Assembly (NCBI GenBank): GCA_015657635.1 | Contig: JACDQM010000004.1 | Coordinates: 1-38,445, forward strand | Reading direction: 5' to 3' | DNA length: 38,445 nucleotides | Origin: Roseateles sp. | GTDB taxonomy: Bacteria; Pseudomonadota; Gammaproteobacteria; Burkholderiales; Burkholderiaceae_C | Shown: positions 31,075 through 38,370 of the stretch, one piece after another | How the letters are laid out: each line of letters opens with the position of its first letter | Numbering within the stretch: the stretch's first letter is position 1 | Notes under the pieces: model-generated | The model's input: the letters and a program-made list of their open reading frames with translations, nothing else | Told to the model about the DNA's origin: nothing | Databases searched by the model: none | Position numbers and translations under genes: made by a program

Positions 31075-32205
31075 ATGGATGAAGACAGTAACTCCAATCG
31101 CCATCCGGCTTCCGCCCTGGGCGGTGTCCTTGAGCCCGCCAAGCACGCCACGGTTGCCAGAGCGCGGCTCCAGACGAAAGAGAAGTCCAGCGAGCGCTAC
31201 GAACTGCGCGATCCCTTCGCCGAAGTGACCTACTGCGCCGATACCCTGCCAGAGATGGTCGCCAAGGCCGAGCAGATCGGCAGCAGCCGATTCATTGCTG
31301 TGGCCGACGACGGCAAGCGCACGCCAATCATGAAGACTGCCGGCGAGTGGCTACGCGGCGCGCCATTGCCAGCAGCGCCCGAGCTCAAACTGAATCCGAC
31401 GACTGCGCGCGACGACCTTCCTGAGTCCATCGCAGCGAGATCGACGGCAGGCACCGCTTCAGGCCGACAGCAGTCGCAACGTGCAGACACCCCGTTCGAC
31501 CCCAGGGAAGAGCGCAACGCGCGTGTGGCCAGCATTGAATCCGCGCTGATGGACCGCTATCTCATCACCCGTGCACCGCTGCGCGTCGGTACGATGAGCT
31601 TCGGTCAGACCGAATATCGCTTCCGTGGGGACAGTTCGCGGGTGGCATTTACCGAATCGACCTTCCGCCTGGCGACCGACACCAACAGCCCCTCGGTCGC
31701 GCGCTCCATGATCGATGTGGCCGAGGCGCGCAACTGGACAACACTGCGCGTCTCGGGCCATGAGGATTTCAAACGCCTGGTGTGGCTCGAAGCTTCGCTT
31801 CGCGGCCACAAAACCATAGGCTACGAGCCGAACCCAGGCGACCTGGAGCTCCTCAAGAACACTCGCGAAGCGCGCCATGTCAACCGCATCGAGCCGAGCC
31901 CGAGCACAGTCAACGCCAGCACTAGCTCGCCACCGCCGGAGAAGACGTCCGCGCGCGGCGGCGGTGGCCGCAAGGCTGTGCTGGCGGCTATCGAGGCAGT
32001 GCTGATCGCCAAGAAGGTGCCTGAGCAGAAACGCACCGCCGTGATGGCTGTAGCGGCCGAGAAGCTGTCTCAGCGACTTAGCAATGGCCAGGCGCCAAAG
32101 GTCAAGCTCTACGACATGGCAGCACCTGCGCAGAGGCCTATCCCGTCGCAGTCGCCCCAGATGCAGCGCACACGCGAGCGGGCAAACCCCTCACCGACAC
32201 GATGA
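31075..32205 (+). CDS. LPD7-domain conjugation-associated protein
   Basis: A 376-residue cytoplasmic protein. An N-terminal unit (about 35-90: YELRDPFAEVTYCADTLPEM, SSRFIAVADDGKRTPIMKTA) is followed by a polar linker. The central unit (about 165-265) carries YRFRGDSSRVAFTESTFRLA, SVARSMIDVAEARNWTTLRV, SGHEDFKRLVWLEASLRGHK and TIGYEPNPGDLELL. That is the signature of large polyvalent protein-associated domain 7, usually found fused to relaxases or primases of conjugative elements. A C-terminal helical segment (RKAVLAAIEAVLIAKKVPEQ) resembles the ends of such proteins. Here it is stand-alone and next to the coupling protein. A role in conjugative DNA processing is inferred; the ATG has GAGG seven bases upstream. 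Confidence 0.8.
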   Translation: MDEDSNSNRHPASALGGVLEPAKHATVARARLQTKEKSSERYELRDPFAEVTYCADTLPEMVAKAEQIGSSRFIAVADDGKRTPIMKTAGEWLRGAPLPAAPELKLNPTTARDDLPESIAARSTAGTASGRQQSQRADTPFDPREERNARVASIESALMDRYLITRAPLRVGTMSFGQTEYRFRGDSSRVAFTESTFRLATDTNSPSVARSMIDVAEARNWTTLRVSGHEDFKRLVWLEASLRGHKTIGYEPNPGDLELLKNTREARHVNRIEPSPSTVNASTSSPPPEKTSARGGGGRKAVLAAIEAVLIAKKVPEQKRTAVMAVAAEKLSQRLSNGQAPKVKLYDMAAPAQRPIPSQSPQMQRTRERANPSPTR

Positions 32206-32214
32206 GGTCATCCA

Positions 32215-33498
32215 GTGGATGCATCGCCACATGAAAGCAAGGCACACGCCGCGCTCTACGAAATCGCAGGACGACGATTCGAGAACGGATCGCATGGCTT
32301 TGCCGAGGCTATCGCTCGAGCCCACTCCGCGCGCCAGCGCCCGCGCTGCCTGTGCCAGCCTGGAGGGGTTGAAATGTATGTCGCGCGCCTGGCTGGGTTG
32401 AGTGGCGGCTACATCATCAAGCGTCTGCCAGAAACCGGCAGCCATCACGCGCCGGACTGCCCGTCCTACGAGCCACCGGCCGAGTACTCCGGACTCGGGC
32501 ACCTGCTGGGCAACGCGATCAGCGAAAACCCGGCGACTGGTGAGGTTCGACTGAAGCTTGACTTCGCGCTGAACAAACGGGCAAGTCCGGCGCACGCGCC
32601 ACCAATTAGCGCCACCACCGACAGTGTCAGCAGCGAAGGAACGAAGCTCTCCTTGCGTGGCCTGCTGCACTATCTATGGGATCAGGCTGACTTGACACGC
32701 TGGCAGCCAAGCTTCGTGGGCAAGCGGTCGTGGGCCGTGGTCCGGAGACATTTGCTCCAAGCCGCGGAACACAAGACAGTCGGACCTCACACGCTCCAAT
32801 CCAGGCTCTACGTCCCCGAGTCGTTTTCAGTAGATCAACGGGATGCCCTCAACATGAGGCGGCAGTCACAATGGGCCAAAGCCATGGCCTTGCCGGGGAA
32901 GCCGAAACCTTTGATGCTGCTGGTCGCCGAAGTGAAGGAGATCGTCCCGGCCCGGTACGGCTACAAGGCCGTCATCAAGCACATGCCGGACCAGACTCTT
33001 GCACTCGACGAGGCGATGTACCGTCGCCTCGTTGACAGGTTCGAAAACGAACTCAAGCTCTGGTCCGCGTCGGACGCGCTGCATCTGGTGATGATCGCAA
33101 CATTCCATGTCAGTCCGGCCGGAACGCCAGCCATCGAGGCACTGTCTCTGATCACGGTGACTGCCGAGTGGATTCCAGTGCAGGACGGCTATGAGCAGCA
33201 GCTAGTCAAGAAACTTGTCGCAGAGCGCCGCAGCTTCGTGAAGGCCCTGCGCTACAACCTTCCCGCGACAGCGCAAATCGCCTTCGCCATGCTGACTGAT
33301 GTGTCGGCCGTCCCTCTGGTCATGGCTATAGAGTTCCCGATGGGATGCGCTTCATCGATCACCGAAGCGGACTGGGTTTGGCGAATCAACTCCGATGCAG
33401 CGCTTCCTCGACTGCCCATTCGAATGAATGAATCCCAGCCGGGACGGCTGAGACCTGTGCCATTCTTCAGCGCTGATGGTCGCGCTCTATCGCCCTGA
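32215..33498 (+). CDS. DUF1173-family protein
   Basis: A 427-residue protein that matches what I know of DUF1173, a family found on plasmids and integrative elements with no settled function. Visible features are RQRPRCLCQPGGVEMYVARL (a Cys pair), YIIKRLPETGSHHAPDCPSY with Cys/His residues that could bind metal, LRGLLHYLWDQADLTRW, and PLMLLVAEVKEIVPARYGYK. The start is GTG 32215, with GAGG seven bases upstream. It follows the LPD7-like gene by nine bases and overlaps the relaxase gene tail-to-tail by 32 bases. No signal peptide or membrane helix is seen. I do not assign a reaction. Confidence 0.75.
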   Translation: MDASPHESKAHAALYEIAGRRFENGSHGFAEAIARAHSARQRPRCLCQPGGVEMYVARLAGLSGGYIIKRLPETGSHHAPDCPSYEPPAEYSGLGHLLGNAISENPATGEVRLKLDFALNKRASPAHAPPISATTDSVSSEGTKLSLRGLLHYLWDQADLTRWQPSFVGKRSWAVVRRHLLQAAEHKTVGPHTLQSRLYVPESFSVDQRDALNMRRQSQWAKAMALPGKPKPLMLLVAEVKEIVPARYGYKAVIKHMPDQTLALDEAMYRRLVDRFENELKLWSASDALHLVMIATFHVSPAGTPAIEALSLITVTAEWIPVQDGYEQQLVKKLVAERRSFVKALRYNLPATAQIAFAMLTDVSAVPLVMAIEFPMGCASSITEADWVWRINSDAALPRLPIRMNESQPGRLRPVPFFSADGRALSP

Positions 33499-34429
33499 TC
33501 TGAGGCGCCGTTTGCAGCGTTTGCGCCCTCTGATGGTCATGCATCTCCCTGACGAACTTGTTGATCGATCGCGCCAAGTCCTGATCGGCTGGGTCGCTGG
33601 ATAGTGCCAGCACGCCACTCAGCTGAGCCCAGGCTTCAGCAGCATCTACTCTCGTCGCGCGAACCTGAGGCCCGGTCATGACCGGTGGACGACTGGTGCG
33701 CAGCCGGCCGTCTACACGGGCCTTCAGGCGCCACAAGGGCTCATAGCTCTGGCTGCGCCCGCGGGTGGCCTGGCGCGTCGCCTCAGCATCGATGCCCTGC
33801 CCTCGCAACTTCTCGGCGAAGGTCTCACGCCATCGATGCAGGTCCGCCTTGCGCGGATTCAGACGCTTGCCAAGTGTGGATTCGGCCCGCACGCTGAGAT
33901 GCACATGCGGGTTAGCCTGATGGTCGTGCAGCACCATCACATACTTGTACTCGGCCAATTCAGTATGCGAAAACTCCCGGGCCGCTCGAAGCACGCTCAA
34001 CGGATCAGTACCGCGTGGCATCGACAGCATCAGATTGAACGCCTCGCGCCCATACGCGGACTTGGACTCATCCGGAATCAGCGTTCCACCCAAGCGCCAT
34101 TCCTCAGCAAGGTCGTTCAGGCTGTCCTTTCCAAACATCCGCTCGCCCCGCTGATCTTCGATCTCCAGTCTGCCGTTCTTGCTGATGTAGCGGAAATGCG
34201 CAGCAATCGCTTTCATGCCACGCCCGCCACCCGTCACCTTGACCATGACCTGAGGGGCACGGCGCACAACAGTGGCCTCTATTCGATGGCGGATGGCAGC
34301 CGCGCGCAGTCGCGCAGCACTGCCGCTCAGACGGGGCTGCTGCTTTACCTTGACGAGGCGGTTGCCAGGGTAGAAGAGCCGGTCGCCCCAGATGATCAGG
34401 ACGCCGTCAACGCTAGGGTCTTGGGGCAT
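33467..34429 (-). CDS. Relaxase/mobilisation nuclease (MOBP/VirD2-like)
   Basis: A 320-residue relaxase that would nick oriT and pilot the strand. It carries VMVKVTGGGRGMKAIAAHFR, YISKNGRLEIEDQRGERMFG (the region before motif II), and the metal-binding histidine motif HDHQANPHVHLSVRAES (about 186-202; H-x-H near its end). N-terminal Tyr residues, for example in LFYPGNR (about 28-34), are candidates for the covalent nucleophile. ATG 34429 has an excellent AAGGAGG six bases upstream. It overlaps the accessory gene before it by 17 bases. The family call is from the histidine motif and the GGGRGMKAIAAH segment. The C-terminus is short, with no primase or helicase domain. Confidence 0.85.
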   Translation of the reverse strand: MPQDPSVDGVLIIWGDRLFYPGNRLVKVKQQPRLSGSAARLRAAAIRHRIEATVVRRAPQVMVKVTGGGRGMKAIAAHFRYISKNGRLEIEDQRGERMFGKDSLNDLAEEWRLGGTLIPDESKSAYGREAFNLMLSMPRGTDPLSVLRAAREFSHTELAEYKYVMVLHDHQANPHVHLSVRAESTLGKRLNPRKADLHRWRETFAEKLRGQGIDAEATRQATRGRSQSYEPLWRLKARVDGRLRTSRPPVMTGPQVRATRVDAAEAWAQLSGVLALSSDPADQDLARSINKFVREMHDHQRAQTLQTAPQIRAIERDHQR

Positions 34430-35021
34430 GTTCACCTCCTTGATGTCGCCGTGGCGCACTGGCCGAGCTGCTGCGGTCGTTCGCTCGCGGCTGCAGATCA
34501 GCCAGCGTGCGCGCAGCCAGTTCGAGATGGCCGCGGATCTCGCCGGCTAGAGAGTCGAGCATGCTTCGGTAGAGCCTGGCGGCCTCAGCATCGGCTTGGC
34601 GCAGTAGCGCGGACAAATGGCGGATGTTGCGGCTGAAAGTCGAAAGCTCTGCGCTGGATGAGATCAAGGCTGCGACGTGTTCTTTAGGCCTGCCGCCGCC
34701 CGACAGAACCGGCACTTCGGCGACAAGCCCGGCCAGGAAAGCGCCACGAGAGAGGCCGGCAGCTTGTGCGCAAGCCGCGAGTTGCTTCGCGTCGTCATGA
34801 GACATGCGGATCGACAGCTTTACGCGGCTCAGCTTCGACGCCCTTTCTGCAACTGCGTCTGCTGGGTGCCGATGATCCGGCTCCGCCAGCCCGAGATCGC
34901 GCGCCACCGCGCTGCGGACCAGCATCGAGACGCTCAGCTGCTTTTCTTGCGAGCGAACAACTAGCGCTGCCTTCAAGCCGCGCATATCGACCGTCACGAA
35001 TTCATGGGAGGAGGTTTTCAT
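34413..35021 (-). CDS. MobC-like relaxosome accessory protein
   Basis: A 202-residue protein ahead of the relaxase gene. It shows two ribbon-helix-helix-like segments (HEFVTVDMRGLKAALVVRSQ, about 5-24, and RVKLSIRMSHDDAKQLAACA, about 65-84, then GLSRGAFLAGLVAEVPVLSG). A MobC-type helical part follows (SSSAELSTFSRNIRHLSALL) and a coiled C-terminus (DSLAGEIRGHLELAARTLAD). Such proteins bind oriT and help the relaxase to melt and nick it. The ATG at 35021 was chosen to begin at the first ribbon strand; the longer frame to 35093 enters the oriT-like region. It probably binds the hairpin-rich region 35022-35206. Confidence 0.78.
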   Translation of the reverse strand: MKTSSHEFVTVDMRGLKAALVVRSQEKQLSVSMLVRSAVARDLGLAEPDHRHPADAVAERASKLSRVKLSIRMSHDDAKQLAACAQAAGLSRGAFLAGLVAEVPVLSGGGRPKEHVAALISSSAELSTFSRNIRHLSALLRQADAEAARLYRSMLDSLAGEIRGHLELAARTLADLQPRANDRSSSASAPRRHQGGEHAPRP

Positions 35022-35206
35022 GAGCCACCGCCTGAGTGGGCGCAGAGCGCTTGTGAATCTGGCGGCAGGCCGCCTATCTCTGCACTCCACCATGCATTCA
35101 GTATTGACTCATCGTGCATCCCAGTCGGCGCTGAAATGTTGCCCGATTTCAGCATCACCGGATGGCGGAACTGCTTCAAAAATGAGTCAAACCGGGTCAA
35201 TCTGAA
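35022..35206. other. Candidate oriT and regulatory region between the mob and stb operons
   Basis: This 185-bp divergent gap holds several ordered repeats. GGCGG-CAGG-CCGCC is near 35058-35071, and GCTGAAAT-N8-ATTTCAGC at 35130-35153 is a perfect eight-base stem. TTGACTCAT at 35104-35112 mirrors ATGAGTCAA at 35182-35190. GAGTCAA and GGGTCAA recur ten bases apart at 35184 and 35194. Its place between relaxosome genes and a stb-like operon is where oriT lies in R388-type plasmids. A nic site was not identified. Confidence 0.55.
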
Positions 35207-35581
35207 GTGAAACTGAATCCAAGCATCCCACCAGGCCGCTCGAACCGAAAAGCTCGCGCTTTCTCGGCAGAGATTGCAAGGCTGTGCCAGCAGGGCTATG
35301 GCTGTAAAGCCATCCACCAGGCGCTGATCAACGCGGGCCTTGAGCTCAGCAAGAGCACCGTGCAACGCGAGGTCGCCAGGCTTTCACGCTCTTCTGGTCG
35401 CACTCCGCAGAAGGCCACGCGGTCCGATCTTCAGCCTCACCCAGACCCAGCCGCACCACCCCGCACAACCCCAGAAGCCAGCGTTCGAGTGGCGCCTGAG
35501 GAGGCACGCTCCAGCATGGAAGTCGCCACAGCCTTCTTCGAAGGCCGGATCACCAACCCACTCCTGCGCAAAAGGACCTGA
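35207..35581 (+). CDS. StbA-like DNA-binding protein
   Basis: A 124-residue protein. Residues about 16-58 (RKARAFSAEIARLCQQGYGC, KAIHQALINAGLELSKSTVQ, REVARL) form a helix-turn-helix. A Pro/Ser/Thr-rich linker follows, then a short C-terminal segment (SMEVATAFFEGRITNPLLRK). The arrangement, a small DNA-binding protein followed by a ParA-like ATPase and a small membrane protein next to oriT, matches stbABC of R388-type plasmids, in which StbA binds repeats by the promoter and oriT. The start is GTG 35207, without a strong Shine-Dalgarno. The GAGTCAA/GGGTCAA repeats directly upstream are candidate sites. Identity as StbA is mainly by context. Confidence 0.7.
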   Translation: MKLNPSIPPGRSNRKARAFSAEIARLCQQGYGCKAIHQALINAGLELSKSTVQREVARLSRSSGRTPQKATRSDLQPHPDPAAPPRTTPEASVRVAPEEARSSMEVATAFFEGRITNPLLRKRT

Positions 35582-35582
35582 C

Positions 35583-36302
35583 ATGAAAATCGCCGTCCTC
35601 AACTTTTCAGGCAACGTGGGCAAGTCCACGATTGCGCGCCACTTGCTGCTGCCGCGAATTCCTGGAGCGGAGCTGATCGCCATCGAGAGCATCAATGCTG
35701 CCGATGAGCATCAGGGACAGACTTTGCGAGGCCGGCAATTCGCCGAACTTCAGGAGTACCTCCAAACCGTCGACAGCGCCATCGTCGACATTGGCGCAAG
35801 CAATGTCGAGGAACTACTTTCCCTCATGCGTCGCTACCGCGGCAGCCAGGAGGACTTCGATGCTTTTGTCGTGCCGACGGTTCCGGCCCTGAAGCAGCAA
35901 AGAGACACGATGGCCACTTTGGTCGAGATGTCACGGATGGGTGTGCCAGCCTCGCGCCTGAAGATTGTGTTCAATATGGTGGAGGATGGCAGAGACGTTG
36001 CAACCACTTTCGAGCACCTGTTGGAGTTCCTCCAGACGCGTCCGATAGCGACTGCATGCATCTGCGCTCGCATGGGTGTCAACGAGATCTACGGGCGCGT
36101 CAAAGGCCTTGGCGAAGCGGCAGATCTCACTCGGATGGCCACTGACACGACGGACTACAAGTCACTGATCGTCAACACAGTGAAGCTCGACGAAAAGCTG
36201 GCACTCGCAGAGGCACTCGCAAACCGGCGTTTGGCCTGCGGCGTTGTTCCCGAATTGGACGCCTGTTTTGCCGCACTCGACCTTTCGCCGGTCCCGACAT
36301 GA
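35583..36302 (+). CDS. StbB-like ParA-superfamily ATPase
   Basis: A 239-residue P-loop ATPase. The N-terminus is MKIAVLNFSGNVGKSTIARH, with a deviant Walker A (SGNVGKST, about 9-16), then a Walker B-like DSAIVDIGASNVEELLSLM (about 62-80). DAFVVPTVPALKQQRDTMAT and LKIVFNMVEDGRDV are further conserved blocks of the family. It lacks the second lysine at the start of the loop typical of ParA (KGGVGKT). In R388 the StbB protein is linked to conjugation while StbA promotes stability. The start at 35583 is one base after the previous stop, and its own stop overlaps the next gene as ATGA. Confidence 0.85.
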   Translation: MKIAVLNFSGNVGKSTIARHLLLPRIPGAELIAIESINAADEHQGQTLRGRQFAELQEYLQTVDSAIVDIGASNVEELLSLMRRYRGSQEDFDAFVVPTVPALKQQRDTMATLVEMSRMGVPASRLKIVFNMVEDGRDVATTFEHLLEFLQTRPIATACICARMGVNEIYGRVKGLGEAADLTRMATDTTDYKSLIVNTVKLDEKLALAEALANRRLACGVVPELDACFAALDLSPVPT

Positions 36303-36768
36303 GTGGCGCGAACAGTGCGCGCGAAGCGCTAATCGTCGAAACACTCGGCGAGGTTGCCGCCTTGATCGACCGACTTGAGGCCGTAGCCCCTGCACTGGAT
36401 GCCAGTCGACTCGCGCTGGTCAGCGCCAGCAAAGAACTCGGCAGGCAGATCGGGGGGATCGAGCACAGGATGATTGCCCTCACCGACGGTGCGAAGGTGC
36501 AAGCCATCAAGCACATCGCACGCGCGCCGATGAGATGGCCCGCCTGAGCATGGAAGCACAGGCGCGAGCGATGGAAGACACAGCTCGAACGCTGTTCAGG
36601 TCGGAACTCGGCCCGGCAATCCAGCAGGCGGCGATCCCATGGCAGCGTTTGACCGAGCTGGCGCAGGACAGTTTGCGCCCCTGGAATCGCTGGCTCACGC
36701 ACCTGGCCACAGCCGTGCTGGCGTCAGCGCTTAGTTGGGCGCTGGCAGCGTGGCTATGGCTGCGCTGA
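36299..36768 (+). pseudogene. StbC-like membrane-anchored protein, split by an apparent frameshift
   Basis: Two overlapping open frames look like one gene. The first (36299-36547, 82 codons) gives SGANSAREALIVETLGEVAA through GGIEHRMIALTDGAKVQAIK and ends abruptly at APMRWPA. The second (36535-36768) gives DEMARLSMEAQARAMEDTAR just before and after its ATG, continues with helical residues, and ends with a membrane helix HLATAVLASALSWALAAWLW. The joined protein would be about 155 residues: an N-terminal coiled coil plus a C-terminal anchor. One missing base in the CGCGCGCC tract near 36525 explains the split. The ATG at 36535 has no ribosome-binding site. Two coupled genes or programmed slippage remain possible. 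It overlaps the StbB-like stop as ATGA. Confidence 0.65.
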
Positions 36769-36783
36769 GCAAGCCGGCGCTTG

Positions 36784-36815
36784 GCGCGCTGGATCCAGGA
36801 CAGATTCCAGCGCGC
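36784..36815. terminator. Hairpin between convergent stb and DUF932 genes
   Basis: GCGCGCTGGA and TCCAGCGCGC are perfect ten-base inverted arms around a 12-base loop, centred in the 60-bp gap between convergent stops. A two-way transcription end or mRNA 3' structure fits, although T tracts are absent. Confidence 0.55.
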
Positions 36816-36828
36816 AGAAGTCCTTGCT

Positions 36829-37692
36829 TCAGGTCTTGAGCTTGCGCATCTCCTCGGCCAGCATCCACAGGGCACGGTTGAGACAAACGCCACGATCAAT
36901 GCTGCCGACCGGCCGGGTTTGCAGCCGCCGCCCCTGGGGGCTGCGGCCTGCCTGACCGCCGCGCATCACGTTCTCCTGCACCCGCTGAAACGTCGTCCAC
37001 AGGCTGTGACCGATGTCCTCAGGCCGACGTGCCACCGTCAGCTGCTCTGCAGTGACAGGCGGCGGACGTCGTTCTCCGTCTGCATCGCTCTCGCGATCGC
37101 CGAAGCGCAGCGCCAAGGCGGCCTTTGCAAATGCGATCTCCTCTGGCGGCCGCAACTGCAGCGACTTCATTGCATCGGTGTGCTCGCCCACGGCCTCGAA
37201 CTCGTCAAGCACGCGAAATGCGCCCTCGATCACTTCTCCCTGGATGTTGCCCTTGTGCGGGATTCGGATGTCTTCCACCACATCGCCCACAACCAGGCCA
37301 TTGCAGCAGACGAAGCGGAACATGCCGGCCAGCATCTGGTAAGAACTGGCACCGTCGTGGCTATTGATCAGGATGATCTCGTTCGCCTCGGGACGGGTAT
37401 GAAGCTGGCCCGTATGGCGCATGCGGATCATGTGTTTGGTGAACTCGGCCTTACCCTCCACGCGGCTGGCGCCCTGGGCGACCATGAAGGGCTCGAAGCC
37501 TTCTTTTCGCAGGCCGCGAAGTACATCGATGGTTGGGATGTAGGTGTAGCGCTCGGAGCGGCTGGCGTGCTTGCCGCCGGCAAAGATGGACGGCGCTGCA
37601 GCCCGCATCTGGTCTTCACTCAAGGGGTGGTCGGCGCGAACTGTGTGGGTGCTGCGGGCGAATCGGCTTGCCAGCATCTGGGTTGAATACAT
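36829..37692 (-). CDS. DUF932-family protein
   Basis: A 287-residue protein of the DUF932 type common on conjugative plasmids and phages. Recognisable pieces are ERYTYIPTIDVLRGLRKEGF, KHMIRMRHTGQLHTRPEANE, IILINSHDGASSYQMLAGMF and RFVCCNGLVVGDVVEDIRIP. These follow the order that I know for the family. Residues about 210-280 are more variable and polar. It has no signal peptide or membrane helix. The function is unknown; the family often sits in plasmid regions that carry ssb and anti-defence or replication-support genes. ATG 37692 has GGGGA upstream, and the frame open to 37749 was rejected. It lies 77 bases downstream of ssb on the same strand. Confidence 0.85.
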   Translation of the reverse strand: MYSTQMLASRFARSTHTVRADHPLSEDQMRAAAPSIFAGGKHASRSERYTYIPTIDVLRGLRKEGFEPFMVAQGASRVEGKAEFTKHMIRMRHTGQLHTRPEANEIILINSHDGASSYQMLAGMFRFVCCNGLVVGDVVEDIRIPHKGNIQGEVIEGAFRVLDEFEAVGEHTDAMKSLQLRPPEEIAFAKAALALRFGDRESDADGERRPPPVTAEQLTVARRPEDIGHSLWTTFQRVQENVMRGGQAGRSPQGRRLQTRPVGSIDRGVCLNRALWMLAEEMRKLKT

Positions 37693-37769
37693 GATGGTCC
37701 CCTTTGATCGTTGGATACGGATCGAAGGGCGAGCGCGGCTCATGAGCATTGCGCCCGCCCGTCCTGAAT

Positions 37770-38234
37770 TCAGTCGCCTGCGTGGGCAGGTTGACGGCCG
37801 TTGCGCGGCTTGCGGGTAGCGGCGCCATTGGCAGAACGGTCAGTTGAGTTCAGCCCGCCCTCTGCGCTCAGTCCCCCGTGGCGGCGCGCCTCGCTCCCGG
37901 CACGACTGTCGAGGTAGTCAATCTCCTCGGCCGTGAAAGCCAGGCCGTAGACGATGTCGCCGTTCTTCTCGTAGTTGTTGTTGCGCAAGCGGCCTGTGAT
38001 GCTGACGTGTGATCCCTTGCCGAGGTACTCGGCCGCGTTCTCGGCCTGCTTGCCCCACAGCGTCCATTGAATCGCAGTGGCCTCCTCTTCGCGCTCATCA
38101 CCGCTGCCACGTCGGATGTTGCTGATTGCGGTCAGCACGCCCTTGGCGATCTTGCCTTCGCGACCGTTGACGAATTCGAGCTTGACCGGACCAGCTAGGT
38201 GGGCGTGGCGCTGGATGACTTGAACGTTTGCCAT
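37770..38234 (-). CDS. ssb: Single-stranded DNA-binding protein
   Basis: A 154-residue SSB-type protein. The OB-fold spans about residues 1-110: MANVQVIQRHAHLAGPVKLE, GVLTAISNIRRG, EEATAIQWTLWGKQAENAAE, YLGKGSHVSITGRLRNNNYE and IVYGLAFTAEEIDYLDSR, which closely follow the bacterial SSB pattern (W.. .GK.AE....Y..KG..V...G). The tail is Gly/Asn/Arg-rich and ends QPAHAGD; it lacks the acidic DDDIPF-like tip through which chromosomal SSB recruits partners. Plasmid SSBs coat transferred strands in recipients. ATG 38234 was chosen to begin at the first strand; the frame is open to 38288. Confidence 0.9.
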   Translation of the reverse strand: MANVQVIQRHAHLAGPVKLEFVNGREGKIAKGVLTAISNIRRGSGDEREEEATAIQWTLWGKQAENAAEYLGKGSHVSITGRLRNNNYEKNGDIVYGLAFTAEEIDYLDSRAGSEARRHGGLSAEGGLNSTDRSANGAATRKPRNGRQPAHAGD

Positions 38235-38316
38235 GATGTTTCTCCGTTCGAGATCGACCAGCCGGGCCCAGATCTGGTTCCCTGACAACTGATCCTCTCG
38301 CTCGGACTCCCTCGCT

Positions 38317-38370
38317 CCCGCCCTCGGGCGGGCGGGGGGGTGGGCAAGGTCCCTTCCCTCACGGGAAGGG
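38317..38370. repeat. Two GC-rich palindromes upstream of ssb
   Basis: CCCGCCC-TC-GGGCGGG at 38317-38332 and CCCTTCCC-TCAC-GGGAAGGG at 38351-38370 are perfect inverted repeats 18 bases apart, in a G-run-rich tract. They look like dispersed palindromic repeats of the kind seen between genes in betaproteobacteria, or the end of a small mobile repeat. Whether copies exist elsewhere cannot be seen here. They could also shape the ssb promoter. Confidence 0.5.

Noticed and set aside
33836..34636. 266-codon plus-strand frame
   Set aside because: Antisense to the relaxase gene, which carries the histidine motif and a strong ribosome-binding site.
36781..37686. 301-codon plus-strand frame
   Set aside because: Antisense to the DUF932 gene; translation has no recognisable pattern.
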